Part shown: positions 10,046 to 20,342 of the stretch, in pieces
How the letters are laid out: each line of letters begins with the position of its first letter
Position numbering within the stretch: position 1 is the stretch's first letter
Assembly: GCA_003427395.1 (NCBI GenBank)
Contig: BFEA01000281.1
Location: 1,198,647-1,245,024 of the forward strand
Direction of reading: 5' to 3'
DNA: 46,378 bases
Source: Chara braunii
Lineage: Eukaryota; Streptophyta; Charophyceae; Charales; Characeae
Notes under the pieces: model-generated
The model's input: the letters and a program-made list of their open reading frames with translations, nothing else
What the model was told of the DNA's origin: nothing
The model's database searches: none
Translations under genes and position numbers: made by a program

Positions 10046-10583
10046 AAATCAGGAAGCCATGATTGCTTCTGAGGACAAGCATCGCCGACAGTCCACATTT
10101 CAGGTAGGGGAACGTGTCTAGGTTAAGGCTAGTGAGTTGGGACAGGAATTCGGCATCTCTAGAAAACTAATGCCTCAGTATTTCGGTCCCTGGGAAGTCT
10201 TAGACATTGTGGGTAATGATTTGGATGGTCCCTCGTACGTGATTCGTATCCGTGGTCACCTACGCACTTACCCTGTGTTTCACGCCTCAAAGCTCGCACC
10301 TTTCGCTGAGACAGAACAGTTTCCATCACGGAGATCTATGCTGCCCCCAACCATGGATGGCCACGTGGACGTCGACGATATCCTGGAGCACAGAAACATG
10401 CCTGTTCCCAAGCCAGCTGGCAGGGGTAGACCGCCTAAACCTGCAAGAGAATACAGAGTACGGTTCAGGCATCATACGGGTCCTAGGGAAGATCGATGGT
10501 TGACAAGGGAGGAACTTGTCAAGACAGATCCTCAGATCGTGGCCGAGTATGAGAAGAAACTGAAGGGGAAGGCACCAGCATGA
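10046..10583 (+). pseudogene. Gypsy integrase C-terminus with chromodomain-like tail
   Basis: The frame resumes in the helix before FQVGERV, has a TAG in place of the usual Trp codon (10119-10121), then a GPWEVLDIVG / SYVIRI / VFHASKLAPF segment typical of the integrase C-terminal domain. The last part (EYRVRFRHHTGPREDRWLTR) resembles the chromodomain tail of chromoviruses, which guides insertion into marked chromatin. It ends at a TGA at 10581-10583. Three frameshifts and two stops show the element is dead. Confidence 0.85.
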
Positions 10584-10624
10584 AGCATCTCAGCGAATCA
10601 GCGGACTTTCAAAGCTAAGGGGGA

Positions 10625-11600
10625 TGGAATGCGAGGAATGATCCCTCACGGGGCCCATATCAGACATACACATGTTCTGGGCAGAGGCCCCCAGCAAGCT
10701 GAGTGCCCGCCCTAAGTGAAGGCGGGCCTGAATATTCAGCAGAGGCCAAAATTCGACGTTTTCATATATGGTTACTCAGTCTGTTGCAGCCCACCAGTTG
10801 GTTGAGTGGACGCGTGAGCCTCCCTAAGCTGCGTCGTACAGTTGGCCCAGGCCTTGGCAGTTGCGCCTGGGCACATACACACAAAGCAGGGCTGACACAC
10901 CATGAAGTGGCCGCAGGCCTATGCAAAAGGAGTACTGTCGACGCACCTACCCCGGGGTCCTGTGCACATGCAGCTAACGGCCCAAGTCTGGAGACTCAGG
11001 TCGTGCCCAACTGTAAAGGGCTCAGGCCCTCAACTGTAGTCTCGAGCCTGGGTGCAGGCAGTGGAGCCCAACCGGAAGCACCTGGAAGCTTCCAACCAGG
11101 CCACACGCAGCAACGCAGGGGCTGCCACTTCCGTATAGGAAGGAGAGCAGCCAGGACCTGGACATTCTGGCCCACGCAGGCAATGCGGTCATGCTGCTGC
11201 GCTGCTGCGTTAGAGGCTGTGTGCTGCGCTGAGGCCAGAGCGCATGCGGGCGCGTGTGTGGTGAGGTGGGGCGCTGCTGGGCAGCGGAGCGCAAGCAGCC
11301 ATAGCCGGGTTGCAGGGCGCTAGGGGGTGAGCGGGCGATCGGTGGTCTTCAGGAAGGAGGCGAGTGTGGGTGGACAGGGTCTGATGAGGGGAAACGACAT
11401 ACGTACCTGGTACATGGAAGAGGTCGGCTATGGTGTTGATGTCATGTACATTGGTCTTCGAGAGTCGAAGTGAGCCTGTTGCGAGAATGCTGATGTAGGT
11501 AGGATAGTCAGGTAGTGTAGGCTGGGCGCTGGGCGCCAGACAGAGAGGAGCGACTTTGGATACTGGGTTGGTGTGGCCTGAGGGCTTGAACATGGGCTCA
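10625..11600 (+). mobile_element. Probable 3' LTR, right end not located
   Basis: Directly after the polypurine tract the sequence begins TGGAATGCGAGG, giving candidate TG starts at 10625 and 10630. It is GC-rich and gene-free for about a kilobase. With no 5' LTR in the window I cannot set the right boundary. 11600 is only where the base composition changes to T-rich. Confidence 0.45.
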
Positions 11601-11604
11601 TTAC

Positions 11605-12630
11605 TTCATTGTATTGTTCTTATTTGGATGGGATCTCGGTGCATTTGTGCTCTCTGCTTGTAAACGACTACCTGGACATCTGTGTGATTTCGCAACTTGG
11701 TCTTCTGTATATCGTTCCCACTCATATTCCTTGCATTTCGCTTTTTTTCGATTTTTTCTTTTCATTCTTTTTTTTCGTTTTTCTTTGTTTTCCTTGTTTT
11801 CCTTGTTTTCCGGACTTTTTCTTGCTTTTTCTTGGCTTTTTCTTTTCTTTTTTTTTGCTTTTTGCCTTTTTTTAAGGTTACCTGAGTGACTCGTGGCCAC
11901 TTGCCCGGCCGGGCCAAAAAGACTCGAAAAAGATGTTTTTTATTTTTTTTATTTGGTAAAGTAACCAAAGTTTTTTTTCTTTTTTTATCACACCGATGTT
12001 GTTTCAGTCAGGTCACGTTGGTGCGAGATCATAATGAAAACAAAGAAACGTATCCGCGAAGACCCAACTAAACAACTCGACATCATTGACGAGTTCAAAA
12101 GAGATGTGCTTGGCAATGGCAAAAGCTGGGGACCATAACGGGTAATACTCTCAGACTTGCCTGGGGCACCCTGACGAGTCATCAACAACGCCACGACGAC
12201 CGCGTATCGACTGTCTCTCAAACACTCTGAGATGCAGAACAGACCCTCACCAGCGCGTGAAACATCCACAGAAGTACGGGACTCAAGACGTGAGGGGTAA
12301 CGAAGGAAGAATTCTAGAGCCCCCAAATGGGTAACCCCGCTCTTGCCAAATACACCAACCCGACAGCCTTCCAGCTGAGAGGAGCAGGCATAGTCCAGAC
12401 CCCAGAGGTTTTAGGGTTTTGAAAAAAGATTTGACACAGCCGGAGGGTCCCCATAGGAGAAGCATAGTTCACGTAGCAGGTAGAGGGAAGAATGGGGTTT
12501 AGTTTTCAGGATGGGTAAGTAGCCTCTAGTCTGCTTTTTATCGATTTTTTTCTCTCCCCCTTTTGCTGGTTGTATTATTGAGGGGTCCATTTTCTAAAAT
12601 TCTGGTTGTGGATTAGGTTGGGGAAATCCC
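11605..12630. other. T-rich and unassigned sequence
   Basis: A pyrimidine-rich stretch (11740-11870) is followed by a GC block 'ccacttgcccggccgggcca' (11898-11917) like the M7 termini, then unique-looking DNA without a recognisable gene. Confidence 0.4.
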
Positions 12631-12635
12631 AAAGC

Positions 12636-12778
12636 ATGGGACACTGGGCCCGGTTTCCAGTAAAAGCCCAAGCTGGGTATTGGCCCCAGTACTCCAGGTT
12701 GAGATGTGGAGGGATTCCCGGCCTCCTGTTGCTCATATATAAAAAATAAAAATAAAAACAGCATTATAGGATGGAACA
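12636..12778 (+). mobile_element. S1 retroposon, 5' part (interrupted)
   Basis: 'atgggacactgggcccggtt' and 'tccag' align with the start of S1 copies at 7497 and 17271. The sequence leads to 'gatggaacac', where a 289-bp TIR element is inserted. S1-like sequence resumes at 13068. The middle part is divergent. Confidence 0.5.
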
Positions 12779-13067
12779 CTAGGCTACCAGCCAGGCCGCC
12801 CGGGTCCCGGGTGGCCAGCCCGTGCAAGGATCAGGTAAGGTCCCAGCAAAAAAAAAACAAAAAAAAAAAACGACATCCAAAAATTCTGAAAAAAAAACTA
12901 TGTTATGCAGAAAAATAAACTGAACAACTTTTGCCTCAGGGTCACATCGAAATTCTTCACCAAATTCAAAATAAAAAATAAAATTCAAAAATATTTATTT
13001 ATTTTTATTTATTTTAATTATTTTGGCCTGGCCGGGCAAGTGACCCCGGGCAACTCTGGTAGCCTAG
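12779..13067. mobile_element. M7 TIR transposon with 8-10-bp target duplication
   Basis: A 289-bp element with perfect 12-bp inverted ends, CTAGGCTACCAG and CTGGTAGCCTAG. GC-rich subterminal blocks (gcccgggtcccgggtggc on the left, ggcctggccgggcaag on the right) flank an AT-rich middle. The flanks atggaaca (12771-12778 and 13068-13075) are identical, and the match extends to gatggaacac depending on where the end is set. Eight bases suggests hAT, 9-10 suggests Mutator-like. The middle (12900-12957) contains the core shared with 1175-1758 and 41121-41682. No protein is encoded. Confidence 0.85.
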
Positions 13068-13244
13068 ATGGAACACCAATTGATGGAGCCTCTCTTACGG
13101 GTGCTAGTGGTGTCTGCTCTCACCAGCACCACTAGCATTGCAGGGGGTGTGTTTTCAAAAAAAAAAAAAAAAAAAAAGCAAACAAACAAACAAACAAACA
13201 AACAAAACAAAACAAACAAACAAACAAACAAACAAACAAACAAA
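13068..13244 (+). mobile_element. S1 retroposon, 3' part with A/(CAAA)n tail
   Basis: After the second target copy the sequence reads 'caattgatggagc', matching 'caatagatggagc' in the S1 copy at 16580. A perfect 11-bp hairpin (tgctagtggtg...caccactagca, 13100-13136) follows, then A20 and an (ACAA)n tail at 13157-13244. The hairpin position matches that of other S1 copies. Confidence 0.6.
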
Positions 13245-13597
13245 CGAAGATTCCATTACAATTTCGGTGACGGAATTCTGTTGCTTAGGCTGCCCATGAG
13301 TGGTTACTCTCCTTCATTTGATGCAAGTGAGAGTTTTGCGTGAGTTTAGCAAGAACTTTTTTTCTTGTTATCACATATTGACATCTTGAACAACTTGGTT
13401 CTCACTCTTTCTTTTTTTCAACACATAGTGTCACATACCATAAATTTTATAAAATACTTTGCGGCCGGGGAGCTCACAATTTAACCCCGATCACTGAGAG
13501 CATTACTCAGCTTAGCCTTATCCTGGGGAAACCAGGTAGCTACCAGTCCTCAGGTAAAAATCTACAACCAAAAGAATGATCAACGTAAACGTAACCC

Positions 13598-14329
13598 GTG
13601 AAAGGGAGTTCTCCACTGGAGTTTCTGGAATCTTTGTTGTTTTCACTTTCTCACATCGTCTTATTGTGGTTGTGCACTTTTCCACAACTTTTCCGACAGT
13701 TCGTTGCAGAGGCAGATATTGGGCACAAAACAACCTGTGGGATGGAAGAAGCCGCAGCAGAGTGGTTTGATCGCTTTCTCCAGCCTGGACGACACCATCG
13801 AAGCTCGGAAAATGCCGGCAACCGGGAAGACCGTGTCATCACGCTGAAAACGCCAGCACATTATAGTTCCGAGTCTGTGCAGGAGCCTGAAACGCACCAT
13901 CAACAGCCAGAAAACGCCAGCGACGTGAAGGATGCCAGCGACGTGAAGGATGCCGTCAACGGCGTCAAGACCCCGAATCGCGTTCTCCACCCTGGAAGAC
14001 ACCATCAAAGCTCGGAAAATGCCCGCAACCCGGAAGACCCTGTCGGCACGCCGAAAACGCCAGCGCATTATAGTTCCGAGTATGTGCAGGAGCCCAAAAG
14101 GCACCATCAACGTCCAGAAAACGCCAGCGACGTGGAGGATGCCGTCAAGACCCCGAATCGCGTTCTCCACCCGGGAAATCACCGTCAACGCTCAGAAAAA
14201 AATGCCAGCCGCTCGGAAGACCCCATCAACACGCAGAATACCCCAGCTCATGAGAGTTCCAAGTCTGTCAATGCAGAAGCCCGAAAGGCGCAATCAACAG
14301 CCGGAAAAGACCAGCAGCGTGGAGGATAG
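13598..14329 (+). repeat. 180/207-bp tandem repeat, open in frame for 243 codons
   Basis: Three units start at 13771, 13978 and 14158. The first is 207 bp and the second 180 bp, and the length difference is an 18-bp plus a 9-bp indel, both multiples of three. The + frame would encode a hydrophilic His/Ser/Glu/Pro-rich protein with repeated GRHHQSSEN..PED and TPAHYSSE segments. A second + frame (13950-14366) and a minus frame (13661-14188) are also open, as expected of a tandem repeat with unit length divisible by three. No family is recognised. A 4-bp indel shifts the frame in the third unit. It could be a fast-evolving repeat protein or a minisatellite. Confidence 0.5.
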
Positions 14330-14379
14330 CGTCAAGAGTCAAGACCCAGAAAGCGGCAGCATATGAGAGTTGCGACGCT

Positions 14380-15130
14380 ATGCAGAAACAAGCTCAAGAG
14401 GCGCTAGACAACCTGCAGAATGCAGAAGGAAGATTCTGCGACAGAGTGATTCCGCGTGCTTTTACAAGCAGAGGATATTCGCCATATGTTGCAGTCGACG
14501 TCCACGGGAACACTGGGGCACAAGTGCCAACACTGTTTAGATAGCTGATTGACTCCATATGTTCCAGTTCAAGGGCATGGTACTCTCCGGACGGCCTTTC
14601 CTGGAGGTATCTGACTGCAATTACAGCTAGGTTCACTCCAGAAAATCCCAGTGTGAGTAATATGCCCTCAGTCAAAACATCTCATCACTCTGCCGGCTAT
14701 AAGGTGCTGCCCCTTTTTTTGTCTCTTTTAGTTTTACGCTTCCCTTTTCGGTTCCTCATTTCATTGATGATCGGATCGCATCAGATTCGCAACGTTTCCT
14801 CCATGTTTTTTCAATCACTCAATAAGAGAGGGCCTCAGCGCATACTCACACGGGGACCTAAAGTCGCAAATATCTGGGGCGTTTGGTGCCATGTATTTGT
14901 GCCTTTGGGTGCCCGTGCGGTCACACGCTCGTTGTGTGTCCAGAAAGGACAGAGTCGCCGCCCTGCCATTTGTCCCTCACAGGAACTGCACGTAGTCACA
15001 CTCGGTTACACCCAAAACTATATAGATTTTTTTATTTTTATTTTTCAATGCTTAAGTAACACGCACGGCTGTTTTGCTCATGCGCGAATTTCTTTAAATA
15101 CCTCACCGAGAAAGAAAAAATCGAAAAGGT
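14380..15130. other. No recognised gene
   Basis: Unique-looking sequence. A short phrase 'tatgccctcagt' occurs at 14659 and again at 15299, which may mark the ends of an unrecognised insertion. Confidence 0.3.
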
Positions 15131-15135
15131 AATTC

Positions 15136-15187
15136 GAGACCACCTCAGGAGGTGGTCTCAAAAAGGGTCCTCCTGCGGCCCCGCAGG
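15136..15187. other. Two adjacent perfect hairpins
   Basis: GAGACCACCT-cagg-AGGTGGTCTC (15136-15159) is followed after 12 nt by CCTGCGG-cc-CCGCAGG (15172-15187). Stems of 10 and 7 bp have no mismatch. Function unknown. No T run follows, so it is not a simple terminator. Confidence 0.7.
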
Positions 15188-15772
15188 CTGCTGACAAAAG
15201 GATCACCGAAAAGTACATTTGGGTAGCGGGCCTCTCCGATATGACCCGAAAACTGCCTCAAATTTTGGGATTTAAGGTCACATCAGGGCCCCTTGTGAGT
15301 ATGCCCTCAGTGGTTAGATGTGAAAACAGAGAATGTATCTTGCCACCTTTTAGCGGAAGATACGTGCCATTTTCACATTCAACAACTAGTAGAAGGCGGC
15401 CCGGAAACTGAAAGATCACAGAGCGGTCGAGATGAAGATTCCGACGTGTGGTTCATTAAACTAACCTTCATCCCCCGAAGATAACCCCCTATTATTATGA
15501 ATGCATATGACCCTTGTTCAGGTCCAAATACAGTCATGATAAGCAGTTGAATTCAAATTTGAAGTCTAGAGGCACTCTTGTGAGCACACCGTCTTTCAAA
15601 GGGGATTTTTTTTGTCGCGTAAGTCTCTGTGCTTCGCAAAAGGGAGCGCCGGATCGGCGCTATGTTTTGTGCTCGGAAAGGATGAACCTGGATGCAACAG
15701 GTGTCCGGCTTCGTGCTTCCTAGCAGGAACATAGCATCGGGCCTGACTGTACCAGCTCGCTCACTGGGTTGA

Positions 15773-15980
15773 GAGGTGCGTTAGCAGCTGCTGTGCTTTT
15801 GTTTCTTTCCTGCCGATGACTCGGCCATGACGACATGGTCCAAAAGACAAAATTTTCAGAGCTGCGAAAAGGTCCTGCGCGCGCATTAGCAGCTGTGCTT
15901 CTTGTTCCTTTCCTGCTGAAAACTCAGCCTGGACGACGTGGTAGAATAGTCGAATTCTGAATAGCGAAAAGAATCGAAAG
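15773..15980. repeat. About 113-bp tandem duplication
   Basis: 'gcgttagcagctgctgtgct' with 'tttcctgccgatgactcggc' is repeated about 113 bp downstream as 'gcattagcagctgtgcttct' with 'tttcctgctgaaaactcagc'. Both units end in 'gcgaaaag'. Confidence 0.7.
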
Positions 15981-16340
15981 TATAGCACATGCTCCAGCAA
16001 GCTTTGCTAACCAACTGGCAACCACTCTGGTTAGCATCCCTCTCTCTCTCAGTCGTTAACCTCCAGTCAGAGAAGACACCTGAGGAAGGTACTGCCCAAC
16101 TGAGAAGTAGATCAGCAGATGTTATAATGATACGTAAAAGAATTTTGGCTGGGGATTCCTCCATGTATCTGACTTCCATCATGGCCACATGCAGTTGGGA
16201 AACTCCGACCAGCTTCCCTGTGCAAGTATCCCCTAAGTTAGGCCAACAATTTTTGCAAAGCAACCAGTGTGTTTAGCAACTATTTAGCGTTCCGGTCGAT
16301 AATTCTGGTGGGCAACTTGGTGAAAAAACGCTTTGCTTAA

Positions 16341-16468
16341 ACCACCAGTACCTTTCCTGTATATATTGGCCACGGCCCCTGCGCGCCACTGAGCCAGGGC
16401 CAGCCTCCGTGTTAACCGAAGGGCGTTTTGCTTTTTGGCCGGGGAAAGGTACTGGGCCTACTGCCAGT
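16341..16468. mobile_element. M6 TIR element, second copy
   Basis: The left end ACCACCAGTACCTTTCC has an inverted partner GGAAAGGTACTGGGCC near the right end. TTAA occurs at 16337-16340 and 16469-16472. The interior is GC-rich with no coding. The family match is to 4919-5079. Confidence 0.6.
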
Positions 16469-16579
16469 TTAACTGCAAAATCCAATCCTTGGTTAACAAC
16501 TTTGGTTTTGGTTTTGGTTTTGGTTGGTGATGAATCCCGCTGATGGTTCCAGTCGACAAAGATGATTCGTTTGAAAAAT

Positions 16580-16703
16580 CCGGTTGATGATTATTCCAGA
16601 CGACCAATAGATGGAGCAGCTGGACGCTACTACTACCTAGTGGGGGCTGCTCGTATCATCCCCTCTAGTAGACATCCAAGGCTTCCCAAAAAAAAAAAAA
16701 ACC

Positions 16704-16735
<32 letters not shown>
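16580..16735 (+). mobile_element. S1 retroposon with 3' hairpin and (AAC)n tail
   Basis: The copy runs through 'ccaatagatggagc' and the hairpin 'ctagtgggggctgctcgtat' / 'catcccctctag' (16639-16670), then A14 and (CAA)n at 16702-16735. It supplies the uninterrupted sequence equivalent to the site where M7 inserted at 12779. Confidence 0.65.
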
Positions 16736-16794
16736 ACACGGTCTGGTGTGAATCTGGTTGACAAAAATCTGGCTGACAAACCAGCTTTTACCTA

Positions 16795-16898
16795 CCGTCT
16801 TCCCCCGAACACGCGCACCCTTATTTTGGCTGTATCTGGCCGGAAATATAGCTTGTATGCATTCATTTTTAGGGTGTGTAATGTTCGGGGGAAGACAG
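16795..16898. mobile_element. M1 MITE with TA duplication
   Basis: A 104-bp element with ends CCGTCTTCCCCCGAACA and TGTTCGGGGGAAGACAG, flanked by TA at 16793-16794 and 16899-16900. The interior is more diverged than in the copy at 17918. Confidence 0.8.
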
Positions 16899-17270
16899 TA
16901 GTCGGCAACTCTTGTGTTAGTTAGTAAGCCTCGTTCATGGTATAACTTGGCCTGGCTGCTGAACCCAGTCAGTAGATTGACAATTTTTTTTCATTTTTTT
17001 TGTGAGTAGGTTTGGTTTATTATTTCAGGACAGGATCATGACAAGAAGGCAGCAAGACCGGTCCTGACAAACGTGCGATAAGCCTCTCCTCAGTGCCTTC
17101 CGGGGTGAAGCTTGTCAAATGTTCTCCGTTACTTCCCAAATCGTCAAGCCTCTCCCAAGCTCATCACTACCTCCTCAGTCAATCCCCTGGCAATCAGGGC
17201 AATCAATGCTGGCAGGATGACACTTTGCACAAGGAAGTTCTGATGGTGACTCAGATGGTTGATGAAAAAT

Positions 17271-17412
17271 GGGACGCTGGACCCCGTTTCCAGCAGGTGC
17301 AGCTCCCCAATAATAGACTGGAGCATCCAGGATGACTGCTAAGGGGAGGGGGGAATCGTATCACCCTCCCTAGCAGCAAGACTGGTTTTTTCAACAAAAA
17401 AAAAAAAAAAAA
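17271..17412 (+). mobile_element. S1 retroposon, reference copy with A tail
   Basis: This is the most complete body in the window. 'gggacgctggaccccgtttc', 'cagcaggtgcagctcccc' and 'actggagcatccaggatgac' lead to a hairpin 'ctaaggggagg...ccctccctag' enclosing TCGTATCA (17338-17373), then A17. I see no clear A/B-box promoter, so assignment to SINEs rests on the tail and dispersal. Confidence 0.6.
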
Positions 17413-17917
17413 GATTGTTTGACCTGTAGGTAACTTGGTTAACCACTTTGGTTGTTTTATTAAAAAAAAAAAAAAAAAAAAGGTTTACAGCCAATGATGG
17501 GTAGTAATGTTTGTAAAGCAACTTTTGGGGCTTTGGTTGATGAATCAGCATAGCAACTTTCTTTTTTTTTTGTTAAAACTTAAAACTTAAAAAGTTAAAA
17601 GGCTAATAATCCGCTAATTCTTTAAGCCCAACCACTTCAATTACCTGTCGAATCTGAACAGGACGGCCTTTTAGAAGTTTTAGGCCCTTTTTTTTTGTCA
17701 TTCGTTGAATGCTACATCGTATTGTTTCTTAACAACTTCAGTTTATGACTCTTAGTGAAAATTTTGGTTAATAACTGATGTCGGCCGACAGTTTTGTGAA
17801 ACACCACTGGGTTAATAAATGCATCTTTTTGTCAACAGCTGCCTACTCCTGCCAAGTGCTCTGAACAAACCACTCTGGTTACTAGCGGTATTTTAACTTA
17901 ACAACTTGGGTAGGCTA

Positions 17918-18022
17918 CAGTCTTCCCCCGAATACAACGTACGGTCGTTATAGCTGAATTTGGGGTATCTTTCAGTCTGAATACAGCTATAATGACCGTA
18001 CGTTGTATTCGGGGGAAGAAGG
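17918..18022. mobile_element. M1 foldback MITE, best-preserved copy
   Basis: A 105-bp, near-perfect palindrome. The left arm is tcttcccccgaatacaacg then tacggtcgttatagctg. The right arm is the inverted equivalent ending cgttgtattcgggggaaga. TA flanks lie at 17916-17917 and 18023-18024. TA duplication, small size and palindromic form are Stowaway/mariner-type traits. The open frame across it encodes no known domain. Confidence 0.85.
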
Positions 18023-18219
18023 TAGAAGAGGACAATTTCAAATACCAGCTTGTGATCCGCTTTTGACCTTCCTTTTGTTTATCTAGTGTTGGAAATTTGA
18101 AATCTAATTGGTGTTGTAGCATCAGAAGCTTTAAAAGCTCAAATCTCATTCCTCATGAACAGGACTCATTTGGCATTTCCAGAATATCAGATGCGAAAAT
18201 AATAAAATATTTCATTTTT

Positions 18220-18608
18220 GGGAAAATTTTTTATATGCCCCTTAAAAGTTCAATTTATTTGCGCTGTGCCCCTCCGATGGCCGACTTACTGTGCCGTGCC
18301 CCTGGGGCCTCCGAACTTCCCTGCAGGCCCCTGTCAGTGAGGGGTGCAACTTTCCAGCATGCCCCTGTGGCCATTAGTGGTACTCGCAGGCATTCCCCTG
18401 CCCATAGAAGGGGAGTTGCCAGGGCATATTGGAAATTTGGAACTGGTACATTGAAGGGGCATATTGAACATCTTTCAGGACCAAAACGGCGCCAGGGGTT
18501 TTTCGGAAACTTCAATTGTTGTCAGAGGGGTGCGACAGGGTAAGTCGGCCATCAGAGGTGCATGCTGCAAATAAATTGAACTTTCAGGGGCATATCGAAA
18601 ATTGTCCC
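18220..18608. mobile_element. M3 MULE-like element with GCCCCT-periodic interior
   Basis: A 389-bp element. The left end is gggaaaattttttatatgcc then ccttaaaagttcaatttatt. The right end is the inverse (aataaattgaactttcaggg, then gcatatcgaaaattgtccc). Flanking 9-mers ttcattttt (18211-18219) and ttaattttt (18609-18617) differ at one base. Inside, 'gcccct' or its complement recurs every 20-40 bp. Larger relatives occupy 24305-25247 and 41886-43002. The 148-codon frame over it is not a recognised protein. Confidence 0.75.
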
Positions 18609-18633
18609 TTAATTTTTTTATTATGTTCTTTAT

Positions 18634-18775
18634 TTTAAACAAAACATCTGCACGGGGGCGACTAGTGGGGGTGATACGAGCAGCCGTCGCTAAAGGGAAC
18701 CTCTAGTCGATGGCGCCTGTCAATTGGTGGGGAGCATCACCTGCTGGGCAACAGGCCCCGTGGCCCTGATAACAT
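18634..18775 (-). mobile_element. S1 retroposon, minus strand
   Basis: Read on the minus strand: 'cagcaggtgatgctccccac', 'caattgacagg', then 'ggctgctcgtatcaccccca' flanked by pairing GCGAC and GTCGC, and a short A-rich end. Same order of blocks as 17271-17412. Confidence 0.55.
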
Positions 18776-19100
18776 GACTGTTATGTTTGAGTTGATCCAT
18801 CCTGAACTGCTGACTGACTGAATAGTTGGAAATGGGAACCAATTCTATTTCGAGTTGAGACTTTGATTGGATCCTTCCCTTTGTGAGACTGCGCTCTAAT
18901 GCTCGCTCTTTTCCTGGCCAGATGTGTCAGGTCTTCAGGAATCAGTACTTTTCTCCACTTGCAGCGCCGTGTGCGTGCCATAATTGTTGCCGTACTGGGA
19001 CGCAGTGCCTGGCCAGGGCTTCCATTTGAGCTGAAGTGGTTTCAGCACATGATTTTGTCCTGAGGGAAGTTGCAGGGTGTGGGGGGTTATCAGATTCGAA

Positions 19101-19163
19101 ATGGTCATAGTTGTACAGATGCAAGATTATCATAGTGGTACAAATGCGAAAAGATCATAGTTG
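19101..19163. repeat. Three units of 'tcatagtngtac' tandem repeat
   Basis: 'gtcatagttgtacagatgca', 'atcatagtggtacaaatgcg' and 'atcatagttgtactgcac' lie in series with about a 27-bp period. No gene is recognised between 18780 and 19640. Confidence 0.7.
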
Positions 19164-19642
19164 TACTGCACATAGTGCCCATGCGGTCTGAGTTTGTGGC
19201 CAGTGGATCCCACAGCCCAGATGCACTACACCATGCAGTATGCAAATCACAAAATAGGATTTGCAAAAGAAGTGTATGGTGAAGGCGGGGTGCCTTGCCC
19301 AACCTCCCAAAAAGAAATTGACTGGCTATTTGAATGAAAACATTGGGGATCATGTGTGTGTGAGATAGAGAGAGAAACGGTCAAGTGCTTCAGTGAGATA
19401 GGGAGAAACATCCATATGTGTTCCCGAGAGGGAAAGAACGATCGTAGTATCGTCATGTTTGCAAGTGTTAATTCGCAATAAATCATGTCATGAGTGGATG
19501 GCAGAAAAAGATAGACAACACAAACCATCCCGCATAACGTGCACGATACGAGAGATGAAGATAGCAAAATCTGAGCGTGGGTAGCACTTCATATAATACT
19601 CGAAACAACATAAGGATTTTAGTAATAGACCCAACACGACGT

Positions 19643-20340
19643 GTTGTTGATCATCAGTCCGTTGTGATTTTACCTGGCAAGGAAGGGAAAAAAATTGTTG
19701 CCTTGAGTTAATGAAATCCAATTTACTTTCCAAGGGTTTGATTAGAGTTTTGAGGAATAAAAACCCATTGCAAGTAATAAAAGGAAAACGGGTATTTTAC
19801 GTTTTTTGCTTAGATGTACCGAGATACATCTTTTATTATCCATTTATAATTTTAATATTTCTCACCATTTACAAATAAAAGTGCAACCATATGTTATATT
19901 TGTTTGTGCATCACGTTCTAATCCATAACTGAGTCCTGCACTACACAAAATTTAGTTAACCATAACTCTTAAGCTCCACTAATAATAAAATTCCTTGTGG
20001 TCATCATTAGTAGAATGTTGTCGATTAATATGCTTTGAGTTAATGAAATTCAGTTTACCTTTTTAAGAGTTTGATTAGAGTTCGAGGAATAGGATTGTAG
20101 GTGCAAGTACAGGGAAACAAAAATGGTGGAGAAAGTTTGTGGTCCTAGGGGATTTGGGGGTATTAACGCTTTCTCTTTGGGATTTTTAAGAAGGAGAAAA
20201 CTTGTCAGAATTTTATGAGAGAGATTTGGGAGCAAGATTGAATGTTGGTTATATACTACTAAGTGGAGTTGCATAAGCTTCACCGTTCGGTTTAAGCGAA
20301 GATCTTCTTCTATTTTTATAGTAAAATAGTATCAAAACAG
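19643..20340 (+). mobile_element. Direct repeats and PBS-like site, possible LTR remnant
   Basis: 'gagttaatgaaatccaattt' plus 'gtttgattagagttttgagg' at about 19705-19760 recurs at about 20037-20093 with a few changes. Both copies are preceded by a tgttgt(t/c)gat phrase. About 240 bp further on, 'tagtatcaaaacagata' (20326-20342) resembles a degenerate initiator-tRNA primer-binding site. Together this could be copia LTR debris. No coding domain supports it. Confidence 0.3.
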
Positions 20341-20342
20341 AT

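Larger units (their letters stand above)
8868..10624 (+). mobile_element. Truncated Ty3/gypsy (chromovirus-like) retrotransposon
   Basis: This spans the four pol segments above plus a polypurine tract, 'aaagctaaggggga' (10611-10624), at the expected place just before a 3' LTR. The whole 5' half (5' LTR, gag, protease, reverse transcriptase) is absent, so the copy is a 5' deletion or an old rearranged relic. Confidence 0.85.
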
